Shown here: one piece after another, positions 7,055 to 14,687 of the stretch
Position numbering within the stretch: the first letter of the stretch is position 1
How the letters are laid out: each line of letters opens with the position of its first letter
NCBI GenBank assembly: GCA_017550385.1
Contig: JAFZPJ010000011.1
Location: forward strand, 1 to 32,299
DNA from: Clostridiales bacterium
GTDB lineage: Bacteria > Bacillota > Clostridia > Saccharofermentanales > Saccharofermentanaceae
Length of the DNA: 32,299 bases
Direction: 5' to 3'
Notes under the pieces: model-generated
What the model was told of the DNA's origin: nothing
What the model saw: the letters and a program-made list of their open reading frames with translations, nothing else
Database searches by the model: none
Program-made: the position numbers and the translations under genes

Positions 7055-7900
7055 ATGGCAAAGTTTTGTAGTAATTGCGGATCGCCGCTGAATCCGGGCG
7101 ATCGTTTCTGTGCTAACTGCGGCGGAATCGTTCCCGAGGCAGAGGCTGCTCCTGCAGCAGAGCCCGAGGCAACACCCGCTGAACCCGAAGCACCCGTAGA
7201 AGAGGCTGCACCCGCAGAAGAGGCTGCACCCGCAGTCGAAGAACCGGCAGCTGAAGAACCCGCTATCGAAGAGGCACCTGCGGTTGAAGAGCCCGCCGTC
7301 GAGGCAGAGCCCGAAGCTGCACCTGAAGCCGAGGCTGCTCCCGTGGTCGAAGAACCCGCAGCTGCAGCAGTTGTTGCTGAGCCCGCACCGGCAATCGAAC
7401 CGGAGCCTGCTCCTGCAGTTGAGCCCGCGCCGGCACCTGCACCCGCTCCCGCACCGGAGCCCGTACCTCAGCCTGCTCCGATACCCACTCCCCCGCCGAC
7501 ACCCGCACCCGCTCAGGTCTACCAGCCTGCACCGGCACCGGCATATCAGCCCGCGCCTGCTCCCGCGCAGCCCGTATATCAGGCCGCACCCGCAGCAGCT
7601 GCAGCTCCCGCTGTCCAGCCCGGCGTAAGCGGAATGTGCGTCGCAGGATTCATCACGGCACTCCTGTGCCTGTTCCCGTTCAACTGGATCTTCTCCATCG
7701 TCGGCATCCACGCCTGCAAGAAACACGGCAAGCGCGGCAAGGGCCTCGGAATCTTCGGTCTGATCTGGAGCATCATCACGACCCTGATCTTCATCGCGAT
7801 CGTCGGTTGCGGCATCGTTGCGATCAACAACTTCAGTTCTGACTTTGACGTCGACGAGTTCGAAGACGTCATGCAGGAGATCATCGAAGAGTACGACTGA
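7055..7900 (+). CDS. Zinc-ribbon protein with Pro/Ala/Glu linker and C-terminal membrane domain (DUF4190-like)
   Basis: A 281-aa protein in three parts. Residues 4-23 are a zinc ribbon (C5-x2-C8, C19-x2-C22). Residues about 27-185 are low-complexity, first Ala/Glu/Pro, then almost pure Pro/Ala with PAPAPAPAP runs and YQPAPAP repeats. Residues about 190-257 hold two membrane segments separated by a basic loop (ACKKHGKRGKGLGIFGLIWS), resembling DUF4190, and an acidic tail ends the protein. The role is unknown; related proteins are common in Clostridia as presumed envelope or sensing proteins. The start has a GGGAGG site. An intrinsic terminator follows. Confidence 0.85.
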   Translation: MAKFCSNCGSPLNPGDRFCANCGGIVPEAEAAPAAEPEATPAEPEAPVEEAAPAEEAAPAVEEPAAEEPAIEEAPAVEEPAVEAEPEAAPEAEAAPVVEEPAAAAVVAEPAPAIEPEPAPAVEPAPAPAPAPAPEPVPQPAPIPTPPPTPAPAQVYQPAPAPAYQPAPAPAQPVYQAAPAAAAAPAVQPGVSGMCVAGFITALLCLFPFNWIFSIVGIHACKKHGKRGKGLGIFGLIWSIITTLIFIAIVGCGIVAINNFSSDFDVDEFEDVMQEIIEEYD

Positions 7901-7920
7901 TAACAGTGCAAACAAGTTCA

Positions 7921-7957
7921 AAGGGGCTGCCTCGGCGTTGAGACAGCCCTTTTTCTT
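7921..7957 (+). terminator. Intrinsic terminator of the zinc-ribbon gene
   Basis: GGGCTG (7924-7929) pairs with CAGCCC (7944-7949), with inner CTC/GAG pairs and a short loop, followed by TTTTTCTTTT. Confidence 0.88.
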
Positions 7958-7961
7958 TTGG

Positions 7962-8270
7962 TTGTTACTACGGGTGTACTGCGCTGCGGAACAGTAGTAG
8001 TGCTTTTCGCGCCGAAAAGGGCCGTTTGTTACTACAGCTGTACTACACGGCGGAACAATAGTAGTGCTTTTCGCGCCGAAAAGGGCCGTTTGTTACTACA
8101 GCTGTACTGCGCTGCGGTACAGTAGTAGTGCTTTTCGCGCCGTAGTGCCCGCAATTCACCGCAAAATACACTGCTATGCGGTACATTTGCAGTGTATTCT
8201 GCCTCCCCGAAAACGTTTTACACTGCAAAATACACTGCACTGCGGTACATTTGCAGTGTATTTTTCCCGC
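7962..8270. repeat. Five-unit tandem array with exact 64-bp period
   Basis: An anchor GCGG(A/T)ACA recurs at 7986, 8050, 8114, 8178 and 8242, always 64 bp apart. Units 1-3 share TTGTTACTAC near the start, AGTAGTAGTGC after the anchor, and the hairpin CTTTTCG-CGC-CGAAAAG (units 1 and 2). Units 4-5 keep the register but use other arms: AATACACTGC (8165) with GCAGTGTATT (8189-8198), and a 12-nt perfect version at 8227-8238 with 8253-8264. Direct doublets occur inside units (CACTGC at 8221 and 8233; TACTAC at 8030 and 8041). This fills most of the gene-free stretch 7901-8384. No protein-coding potential is evident in it. Confidence 0.9.
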
Positions 8271-8384
8271 CCCCAACGCGCCCCGACAGTTTACAATTCG
8301 TTATCCGTTCTTTAATCCGCCTTAAACACGCGCGCTATATTATTAAGTTGTAGTAACACACGACTTCAACGCGCGGAGGCAGGC

Positions 8385-9548
8385 ATGCAGATCGATTACA
8401 CTATGTTCTACATCGAGGCGAATATCGTCTGCATCATACTGTTCGCGATCATGCTGTACCGCGAGGCGGCGACGGTCGGCCGACAGGCGAAGCAGGTCGT
8501 TTTCATCAACCTGGCGATCAGCTATATCCTCTACTTCTCAAGCGACATCATCTGGGTGCTGATCCTCGGCGAGGTCATCCCGCGCACGCAGTTCACGGCG
8601 TCGCTCGTCAATTACTCAAACGCGATACTCCTCAGCGCCATCACCGCCTGCTGGTTCATCTATGTCGAGCTTTCGCAGGGTGTCTCATACATCACAATAT
8701 TCAAGAACAGGATCATCGCGTTCATACCGGCGATGGCGGAAGTCGTCATCATGGCGGTGCTCTTCATCTTCTTCCCCGGCCTGGCCCTCACCGCGGACTA
8801 CGAGATGAGCGATCTGTACTACGTCTTCTTCATCACGATACCGACGCTGTACATCATCGCGAGTTCGATCCGCTCGTTCACGCGCGCTTTCAAGAAAGAG
8901 AACTACGCCGTCAGGACGCAGTACATCCTGTGTGCGGTATACCCCGTAGTGATCACGATCTTCGGTATCATTCAGACGATGTGGCTCGAGGCGCCGGTGT
9001 TCTGTTTCGGCTGCACGATAATGATGGTGTACATCTACATCATCTCGCTGAACGACCAGGTCTCGATCGACGAGCTCACGCGCCTCAACAACCGCACGCA
9101 GCTCACCAAATACGTCATGAGCGAGCACACGCGTCCGGGCGGTGACCGCGCCACGCATTACGTGCTCATGATCGATCTCAACAAGTTCAAGCAGATCAAC
9201 GACGTCTACGGTCACGTCGAGGGCGACATGGCGCTCCGCCGCACGGCAGATGCGCTGAAGGTCGCTTGCGCCGGCCTGACCATCCGTTCGTTCATCGCGC
9301 GTTACGGCGGCGACGAGTTCATTGTCATCCTGAAGACCGACGACGAGCCCACGATCACCGCGCTGTGCACTTCGATCAAGAACACGCTCGTCAAGATGAA
9401 CTCCGATGCGGCGGCGGCGTACGAACTCACCGCGAGCGTCGGCTACGCCAGCTACGTCGGCGACATCAAGGAATTCCAGTCCGCGGTCGCGAAAGCGGAC
9501 GAGGCCCTGTACGAGGACAAGAAGGCCGGCCGCGCAGGGCAGAAGTAA
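8385..9548 (+). CDS. Membrane-bound diguanylate cyclase (GGDEF)
   Basis: A 387-aa protein with about six to seven N-terminal membrane helices (residues 1-220) and a C-terminal GGDEF domain. The domain opens DELTRLNNRTQL and has DLNKFKQINDVYGHVEGD and the intact active site GGDEF at 308-312, so it should make c-di-GMP from GTP. The RxxD inhibitory site expected just before the active site is absent, so product inhibition is probably missing. The membrane part presumably senses something; it is not a domain I can name. A GGAGG site precedes the ATG. An EAL phosphodiesterase is encoded at 16896-18701, so both halves of the cycle are nearby. Confidence 0.9.
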   Translation: MQIDYTMFYIEANIVCIILFAIMLYREAATVGRQAKQVVFINLAISYILYFSSDIIWVLILGEVIPRTQFTASLVNYSNAILLSAITACWFIYVELSQGVSYITIFKNRIIAFIPAMAEVVIMAVLFIFFPGLALTADYEMSDLYYVFFITIPTLYIIASSIRSFTRAFKKENYAVRTQYILCAVYPVVITIFGIIQTMWLEAPVFCFGCTIMMVYIYIISLNDQVSIDELTRLNNRTQLTKYVMSEHTRPGGDRATHYVLMIDLNKFKQINDVYGHVEGDMALRRTADALKVACAGLTIRSFIARYGGDEFIVILKTDDEPTITALCTSIKNTLVKMNSDAAAAYELTASVGYASYVGDIKEFQSAVAKADEALYEDKKAGRAGQK

Positions 9549-9570
9549 AGGTAGCCCTTGGCACCCGAAG

Positions 9571-9612
9571 TTACTGACAAACATACTGCATATGCAGTAA
9601 CTTTTGCAGTAA
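9571..9612. repeat. Miniature co-centred double inverted repeat
   Basis: TTACTG (9571-9576), 7 nt, TACTGC (9584-9589), 4 nt, GCAGTA (9594-9599), 7 nt, CAGTAA (9607-9612). Both pairs share the same centre. It lies between the GGDEF stop and its terminator and has the doublet design of the larger elements at reduced size. Confidence 0.7.
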
Positions 9613-9622
9613 GTCCACAAAG

Positions 9623-9655
9623 AAACTCCCGGGGGCTGCCCGGGAGTTTTGTTTT
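9623..9655 (+). terminator. Intrinsic terminator after the GGDEF gene
   Basis: AAACTCCCGGG (9623-9633) and CCCGGGAGTTT (9639-9649) form a perfect 11-bp stem with loop GGCTG, followed by TGTTTT. The A-rich start could make it work for the minus strand as well. Confidence 0.92.
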
Positions 9656-9664
9656 ACTCAAAGC

Positions 9665-9777
9665 TGTTCCAAAACCAGTAGCGTTTTGGCTCCAATCACT
9701 ACTGGAAAAACTACTGCCGGCCGGATAGTTGAATTTATAGTAGCGTTTTGGCGTAATCCGCTACTACAAAAAGAACA
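9665..9777. repeat. Eight-block palindromic element, copy A
   Basis: Blocks: GTTCC 9665-9669; AGTAGCG 9677-9683; CACTACT 9697-9703; ACTACT 9710-9715; AGTTGA 9727-9732; AGTAGCG 9739-9745; CGCTACT 9759-9765; GAAC 9773-9776. The middle three pairs centre on 9721 (AGTAGCG/CGCTACT perfectly, CACTACT/AGTAGCG with one mismatch); the outer pair is off by one. AGTAGCGTTTTGGC also recurs directly with a 61-bp period. It fills the space between the converging GGDEF and histidine kinase genes. Confidence 0.75.
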
Positions 9778-9791
9778 CCCCGTCGCGGCAC

Positions 9792-11423
9792 TCACTTCTT
9801 CGATATCTTCGCCTCGAACACGCCGCCCTTGATCGCGGTCGTCAGCTTCAGCTTGTGCTGCTCCAATATCCTGCCCGCGATCGCGATGCCTGTGCCGGGT
9901 GTGAACGTATCCTTGTCGGTCTTGTTCGTGATGACGATCGCCGCAGGGGTGATCTTGACCACGACCGGGCGCACCGTCTTGTACTTGGAAGCATTGTCGA
10001 TGAGACACGTCAACGCCTGCGCGAAATACTCCTTATCCACCGCCAGCACCGCGTCGCCCTCGACCTCACAATCCGCGCCGACGGCCTGCACCACCTGATC
10101 CACGATCTCCCGCACGGAAGTCTTCACCAGTACCGGATTGCTCTTCTCGGCAGTCTTGAGGATCGCCTCTATCCCGGCATTCATTTCGGCGGCCTTCTCG
10201 AGTATGCGGTCGGCGTAACGGTCTTTCTCGGAAGCGCCGTCGACATCCTTCAGGTTTTCCGCGTAGCCTCCGAGTATCTGCAGCGGCGTCTTGAGGTTGT
10301 GTGCGAGCGAGTCGATCAAGTTGTTCTTGAAGAGATTGTTTTCGTAGGCCTTCTTGTATTGGCGGTACGGACGCAGCGCAGTAAGCATTGGGATGCCGAT
10401 GAACACCAGTACCAGGAAGATGCCGTAGACGATCATGAAGGGCGTATAGTATTCCGTGAACGACTGTGCGGTGATGATGCCCTCGTATAGATATCTGTGT
10501 CCGCCGGTCTCGTATATCCTGAGAGTGCCGAAGGTCTTGCGCCCGTCAACGGTAAGCGTGGTCGAGTAATAACGTTCACCCTCCTCCATCTTGCCGCTCG
10601 CATATATGCAGGACAGCTGATCCTGCATGAAAACGTCGTCTTCCTCTGCGAGGAACTCGTCAGGTCTTACGGGAACGCCATAACAGATGCTTCCGATGAA
10701 CGGATCATCCCTTGTTGCCTGCAGGTACTTGTCCTTATCGGCTGCGGCCGTGAAATCCCATTTTTTGGCGAACGGAAGTTGCGATATGCCCCTCCTCACC
10801 AGACCCAGGTGCAGGGTGTCGCCTTCAGTGTAATAAGACAATATGTCCAGGCACGGAAAGCAGTTGTTGCCATAGATCTCAGAGACGAGGAAGAACGGAT
10901 CCAGTTCGCTGACATACCATCCTTCGGAGAAAGCCAACAGGTTGTACGAATTGGTCATATACGTGTCCAGAGACTCTGCCGGTTCCCAGATCTCGTCGCA
11001 CTTGAGATACTTTATGTTCAGTTCGAACGCACTCGGATTCGGCTGCTTGCAGTCGAGCTCGGTTCCTGCGAGCGCATCGTCACGCGTAACATAGTACCAT
11101 TCGTGGATGCTGGCGGAGACCGGGACTATCGAGTAGTCCGTCTCGAAGATGGGCTCTATCTTACCGCTGTCATCTATCTTGGAGATGCGCAGATAATCCA
11201 TCTGGTAGAAGTTGGCCATCATGCCGATGAACTCCGGCGTAAGCTCGCCGTCATCGTACATGTCGATCATCCTCTGGTACTTGTCGAAATAAGCGGTATT
11301 GCCGCTCTGCAAAGTAGCATCATAACGATACTCGAACACCATGGTGGTGAACCCGAACAGGAGCAGGCCTATCAACAGTCCTACTGCCACGCGCGGAAAT
11401 GCAAAATCCCTGTACTTTTTCAT
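9792..11423 (-). CDS. Sensor histidine kinase
   Basis: A 543-aa membrane kinase. A first membrane segment (about residues 8-30) is followed by a roughly 300-residue extracytoplasmic sensor region unlike any I know, a second membrane segment (about 337-358), then the catalytic core. The phospho-acceptor is His375 in DSLAHNLKTPLQILGGYAENL. The ATP-binding part has the N-box LTCLIDNASKYK and a single G-box GTGIAIAGRILEQHKLKL; the ATPase domain is compact. It partners the response regulator just upstream, 60 nt away on the same strand. The ATG at 11423 is preferred over an in-frame start 27 nt upstream because GGGGG lies 9 nt before it and the membrane helix follows directly. Confidence 0.92.
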   Translation of the reverse strand: MKKYRDFAFPRVAVGLLIGLLLFGFTTMVFEYRYDATLQSGNTAYFDKYQRMIDMYDDGELTPEFIGMMANFYQMDYLRISKIDDSGKIEPIFETDYSIVPVSASIHEWYYVTRDDALAGTELDCKQPNPSAFELNIKYLKCDEIWEPAESLDTYMTNSYNLLAFSEGWYVSELDPFFLVSEIYGNNCFPCLDILSYYTEGDTLHLGLVRRGISQLPFAKKWDFTAAADKDKYLQATRDDPFIGSICYGVPVRPDEFLAEEDDVFMQDQLSCIYASGKMEEGERYYSTTLTVDGRKTFGTLRIYETGGHRYLYEGIITAQSFTEYYTPFMIVYGIFLVLVFIGIPMLTALRPYRQYKKAYENNLFKNNLIDSLAHNLKTPLQILGGYAENLKDVDGASEKDRYADRILEKAAEMNAGIEAILKTAEKSNPVLVKTSVREIVDQVVQAVGADCEVEGDAVLAVDKEYFAQALTCLIDNASKYKTVRPVVVKITPAAIVITNKTDKDTFTPGTGIAIAGRILEQHKLKLTTAIKGGVFEAKISKK

Positions 11424-11483
11424 TCCTAATAACCCCCTTTGCGGCCGCACACGAAGGCCGTCCGTCCCAACACGATAACAAGG

Positions 11484-12152
11484 CTAATCGAATCTGTACC
11501 CGACTCCGATAAGCGTCTTGATGCGGGCGCCTTCTTTCTTAAGTTTCTTGCGGAGGTTCTTCACGCGGTTGTCGATCACGCGCTCGGTTATGAACGAGTC
11601 GCCGTTCCAGCAGGCAGCGAGCAGGAGCCGTCGTGTGACCGCAGTCCCCGGATGTTCCATCATGTACTTGAGGATCAGATACTCTTTGGGCGGCAGATCG
11701 ATGATCTCGCCTGCGACCGTCACTTCGAACTTGGCAGGGTCGAGCGTGATCTGTCCGCTCGAGAGCACCTTGCGGGGGACCCTCTCTTCCGCCGTACGCT
11801 CTAAGATGGCAAGCAGCTTGCTGTACAAGACCTTGATCGAGAAAGGCTTTACGATGTAATCGTCGGCACCGAGTTCGTAGCCGTAGAGCACATCTTCCTC
11901 CCTGACCTTACCCGTCAGGAAAACGACCGGAACGTCCGACCTCTTCCTTATGATCTTGCAGAGCTCAAATCCGTCGATACCGGGCATCATTATGTCAAGA
12001 ACAATAAGATCATACTGACCGTTAAGTATCTTGCTCAGGCCTATCTCCCCATCCGCGGCGAGGTCAAGCTTGATCTTATCGCGCCTGGCAAAAAAGTCCC
12101 CGATAACTTCTCTGATCTGAATGTCATCTTCAACGAGCAGAACGTTGTACAT
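11484..12152 (-). CDS. OmpR/PhoB-family response regulator
   Basis: A 222-aa two-domain regulator. The receiver has acidic E8-D9-D10, phospho-acceptor D53 in LIVLDIMMPGID, the switch threonine in VVFLTGK, and the conserved lysine in DYIVKPFS. The C-terminal winged helix (about 125-222) has LPPKEYLILKYMMEHPGTAV, the recognition-helix region ERVIDNRVKNLRKKL, and ends GVGYRFD. GGAGG stands 6 nt before the ATG. Upstream there is a pair of direct repeats with an 11-bp period that fits an OmpR-family binding site, so the kinase/regulator operon may activate itself. Confidence 0.95.
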   Translation of the reverse strand: MYNVLLVEDDIQIREVIGDFFARRDKIKLDLAADGEIGLSKILNGQYDLIVLDIMMPGIDGFELCKIIRKRSDVPVVFLTGKVREEDVLYGYELGADDYIVKPFSIKVLYSKLLAILERTAEERVPRKVLSSGQITLDPAKFEVTVAGEIIDLPPKEYLILKYMMEHPGTAVTRRLLLAACWNGDSFITERVIDNRVKNLRKKLKKEGARIKTLIGVGYRFD

Positions 12153-12172
12153 GAATCTCCTCCGTCAAAGTG

Positions 12173-12204
12173 ATATTACCCGTCCCGTGTATCGTTTGTG
12201 TATC
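12173..12204 (-). promoter_or_regulatory. Candidate autoregulatory site of the response regulator
   Basis: GTGTATC occurs at 12187-12193 and 12198-12204, a direct repeat with an 11-bp period, the spacing used by OmpR/PhoB-type dimers. A minus-strand -10-like TAATAT is at 12173-12178. The repeats cover the place where a -35 box would sit, and no good -35 is present. That is the layout of an activator-dependent promoter. Confidence 0.5.
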
Positions 12205-12214
12205 ATTACATGAA

Positions 12215-13192
12215 TTACTGCCAGCTGTTGAGACGAACTCTCTCGGAGAGAGGTTTCTTGCTCGGCGCGTGGAACTCGTCCGCGGCTTTGCCAACGGGCA
12301 GCAGGCACACCACGTCGTACTCATCCGGCACGCTTAAAATGGACGCGATCTTATCGCAGATCCTGTCCTCATCCGTGATGTGTCCTTCGTACCAGCAGCT
12401 CTGATATCCGAGCTCGACTATCGCCAGTAGCATGTTCTCGATCGCAGCGGAATAATCCTGTATCGCGAAACACCTGTCCCTGTACGCATTGATCCTTCTT
12501 GTCAGGACCACGATAAAAGCAGGTGCCGTCTGCGCTACGGGCGGATCGATCACGCCCTTGATCTGCGCGAGCACTTCAGGGTCGTTTACTATGACCACGT
12601 CCGTCGTCTGCTTGTTGCATCCGGAAGGCGCGTCGATGCCTGCCTTGGCGATCGTTATGAGATCAGCTTCAGGCACGCTCCCGGGCAGGAACGCACCGCG
12701 GTAGCTGTGACGCGCAGCGATCGTATTGACCGCACTCTTAAGGGACATCACGTAGATCTGGCAGGGGTTTAACTCGTCCCAATAATCCGGCAGCACTTCG
12801 AGCTCTTTGAACCCCAGGCTCTTGTAGAACTCGTTGGTGATATCGTAGTCTTCGTACATGCCGCTTCTGACCGTCTTGACCTGGATGAACTCGTAGCCAT
12901 GCACGGAAGCATAATCTCTTGCCGCGGCGAAAAGCCGTCTTCCGACACCCTTCCTGTGGCACTCCTTCCTCACGCCCATCACGGCAAGCTCCATAGTCTC
13001 TTTGCCGGTCTCCTTCAGACAGAGAAAACCTTCGACAACGTCTCCGTCAACGGATGCCCAGAAGGGCTGGTCTGCCGACTCTCTTATGTACTGCTCTCTG
13101 CTCTCCTCGACCTCGAACCACTCGGTAAGAGACTCGAGGATCTGCCTGGAGATCTCCTTGCGTTCTTCTGCGTTTTCTATAAATCTGATCAT
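12215..13192 (-). CDS. GNAT acetyltransferase-nitroreductase fusion protein
   Basis: A 325-aa two-domain protein. Residues 1 to about 150 are a GNAT N-acetyltransferase with the acetyl-CoA loop RKECHRKGVGRRLFAAA and the late motif NEFYKSLGFKE. Residues from about 155 are a nitroreductase-like FMN domain, with AARHSYRGAFLPGSVPEADL, AGIDAPSGCNKQTTDVVIV, DYSAAIENMLLAIVELGYQSCW and a proline-rich VCLLPVGKAADE tail. Both domains appear complete; substrates are unknown. The ATG at 13192 follows the flavin reductase stop by 2 nt (TGAGAATG) and has GAGGAG upstream, so the pair is coupled. The flavin reductase next door fits a flavin redox role. Confidence 0.88.
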   Translation of the reverse strand: MIRFIENAEERKEISRQILESLTEWFEVEESREQYIRESADQPFWASVDGDVVEGFLCLKETGKETMELAVMGVRKECHRKGVGRRLFAAARDYASVHGYEFIQVKTVRSGMYEDYDITNEFYKSLGFKELEVLPDYWDELNPCQIYVMSLKSAVNTIAARHSYRGAFLPGSVPEADLITIAKAGIDAPSGCNKQTTDVVIVNDPEVLAQIKGVIDPPVAQTAPAFIVVLTRRINAYRDRCFAIQDYSAAIENMLLAIVELGYQSCWYEGHITDEDRICDKIASILSVPDEYDVVCLLPVGKAADEFHAPSKKPLSERVRLNSWQ

Positions 13193-13194
13193 TC

Positions 13195-13767
13195 TCAGCT
13201 CCTCTTCTTCATCGGTTCGCCCCATGCGCCGAGGTCCTTGCCCTGATAGCTAAAGTAATGCTTGCAGGTGGTCTTGACCGGCGCGATGCGCATGAGCTTC
13301 TGCTCATAAGTCTCATCACCGGAAGACAGCGACTCATCCTGCAGGACGTTCCTCATCTTGCAGAGCATGATGGTGCCGTCGTGCTTATAGATGAAGTCTG
13401 TTACTTCCAGTTCGAAGTTCACCGGCGAAGCGTTAATGATAGGGACGTCCAGTACCTCGCCCTTGCCGATATCAAGATCGATGTTCATCTTATCGGGATT
13501 ATTGCCGCTTACAATGCCGAGATGATCAGCGACGGGAAGCAGTTCTTCCGTCACCAGGTTGGCAGAGAAGATCTTATTGCGCTTGATGTTACGCACAGTG
13601 GTCTTATCGCCGCCGATGGCGCACATCACGCCCATCTCGCCGTCCCAGAGATAACTGAACCAGCAGAACAGTCCGAAATCCGGCGTGCCGTCCTCATTAT
13701 ATGTTCCGTACATGAACAGCGTCTGCGGACAATAATCGTTATAAGGCTTAAGGCTTATCTTCCCCAT
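13195..13767 (-). CDS. Flavin reductase family protein
   Basis: A 190-aa FMN-binding split-barrel protein of the flavin reductase-like type (MGKISLKPYNDYCPQTLFMYG, VRNIKRNKIFSANLV, the C-terminal CKHYFSYQGKDLGAWGEP). Such proteins either reduce free flavin with NAD(P)H or simply bind FMN. It is the first gene of a unit with the GNAT-nitroreductase fusion, to which it may supply reduced flavin; that is inference. A GGAGG site precedes the ATG. Confidence 0.88.
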   Translation of the reverse strand: MGKISLKPYNDYCPQTLFMYGTYNEDGTPDFGLFCWFSYLWDGEMGVMCAIGGDKTTVRNIKRNKIFSANLVTEELLPVADHLGIVSGNNPDKMNIDLDIGKGEVLDVPIINASPVNFELEVTDFIYKHDGTIMLCKMRNVLQDESLSSGDETYEQKLMRIAPVKTTCKHYFSYQGKDLGAWGEPMKKRS

Positions 13768-13861
13768 ATGGATCCTCCGTCACTTTATATTCCCCTTTTG
13801 GTCTGTGTTTTTATTATAATCTTAAGTGCAACACTTTATTTATATAAACTGTATTGAGTAT

Positions 13862-14668
13862 ATGAGAAGAAGATTACTGACAATTCCGGTACTGATGATG
13901 ATGGTCCTGACGGCGCTGCTCGCAGGATGCAGCAAATACGGCAAAAAGATATTCTATTGCGACAGCGATAACCACATCGGCCTCGAGGCGATTTTCGTTT
14001 CCTTCGGCGGCCGCATAACCATCCGTCTTGATGAGGATTATGCCGTAGACGGAGAGTACCCTTACGGCCAGTTCAAGACGCTTTTCGAGGAAGAAGAATA
14101 CCCTGAAGATAAGACGATAACAGTTATCGCCAAGAACGGTACCAAGGCAGAGATCGATGCCGATGACATTACCATAGACGGCGATGAATATACCATCAGC
14201 TTTATCGTCGAAGGCATAGATCCAAAGGACATCAAGATCATCAGGCTGTATTCGACTATAGCCCAGTATTCCGAGATCAACCTCGACAATATCTCGATCA
14301 AGACCGAGACAGGCGGCGGTGAAGCCACGACTTATGTCGTGCAGATTTATGACGTAAAAGATGATTTCTGGAATGATCTAGAGACCAATATCCAGACATA
14401 TTCATACTTCGAGATATCGGACGAAGAACCTGCTGCGGTTGCCACATGGGAGTACTTCGAGACACTGGACAAGGATAACACGGGCCTTGACCAGATCGTT
14501 GAAGACATCGGCGGATACGGCATAGAAGGCTCCGGCATACTGTATTACGTATGGAATCTCAAAGACGGTTCCAAAGCCAAGGTGGTCTTCGACAGCAACG
14601 GCAAGATCGTCAGGATCTACATTGAAGAAGGCTACGAGTCCGAACTGATCTACAAGCGCGAGTATTAA
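13862..14668 (+). CDS. Lipoprotein of unknown function
   Basis: A 268-aa secreted lipoprotein. The signal peptide MRRRLLTIPVLMMMVLTALL ends in the lipobox LLAGC, so it should be anchored outside the membrane. The mature part is rich in acidic residues and beta strands with no family I recognise. The start at 13862 is chosen for the signal peptide; the frame opens 36 nt earlier. No Shine-Dalgarno is visible. TATAAT occurs at 13815-13820 and TATAAA at 13843-13848, either of which could be the -10. It is followed after 19 nt by another plus-strand gene. Confidence 0.8.
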   Translation: MRRRLLTIPVLMMMVLTALLAGCSKYGKKIFYCDSDNHIGLEAIFVSFGGRITIRLDEDYAVDGEYPYGQFKTLFEEEEYPEDKTITVIAKNGTKAEIDADDITIDGDEYTISFIVEGIDPKDIKIIRLYSTIAQYSEINLDNISIKTETGGGEATTYVVQIYDVKDDFWNDLETNIQTYSYFEISDEEPAAVATWEYFETLDKDNTGLDQIVEDIGGYGIEGSGILYYVWNLKDGSKAKVVFDSNGKIVRIYIEEGYESELIYKREY

Positions 14669-14687
14669 CAAAGGTACGGTAACCGGC

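Noticed and set aside
6989-7921. A 310-codon minus-strand frame rich in Cys, Gly and Arg opposite the zinc-ribbon gene
   Set aside because: The composition is the complement of Pro/Ala/Glu codons. The plus-strand gene has the ribosome binding site, zinc motif, membrane segments and terminator.
7962-8270. The 64-bp array considered as a CRISPR array
   Set aside because: Units are repeated along their whole length rather than as short repeats with unique spacers; only five units exist, internal symmetry dominates, and no cas gene is nearby.
8685-9620. A 311-codon minus-strand frame opposite the GGDEF gene
   Set aside because: The plus strand encodes an intact GGDEF domain. The minus frame is Arg/Asp-rich without motifs and crosses the terminator.
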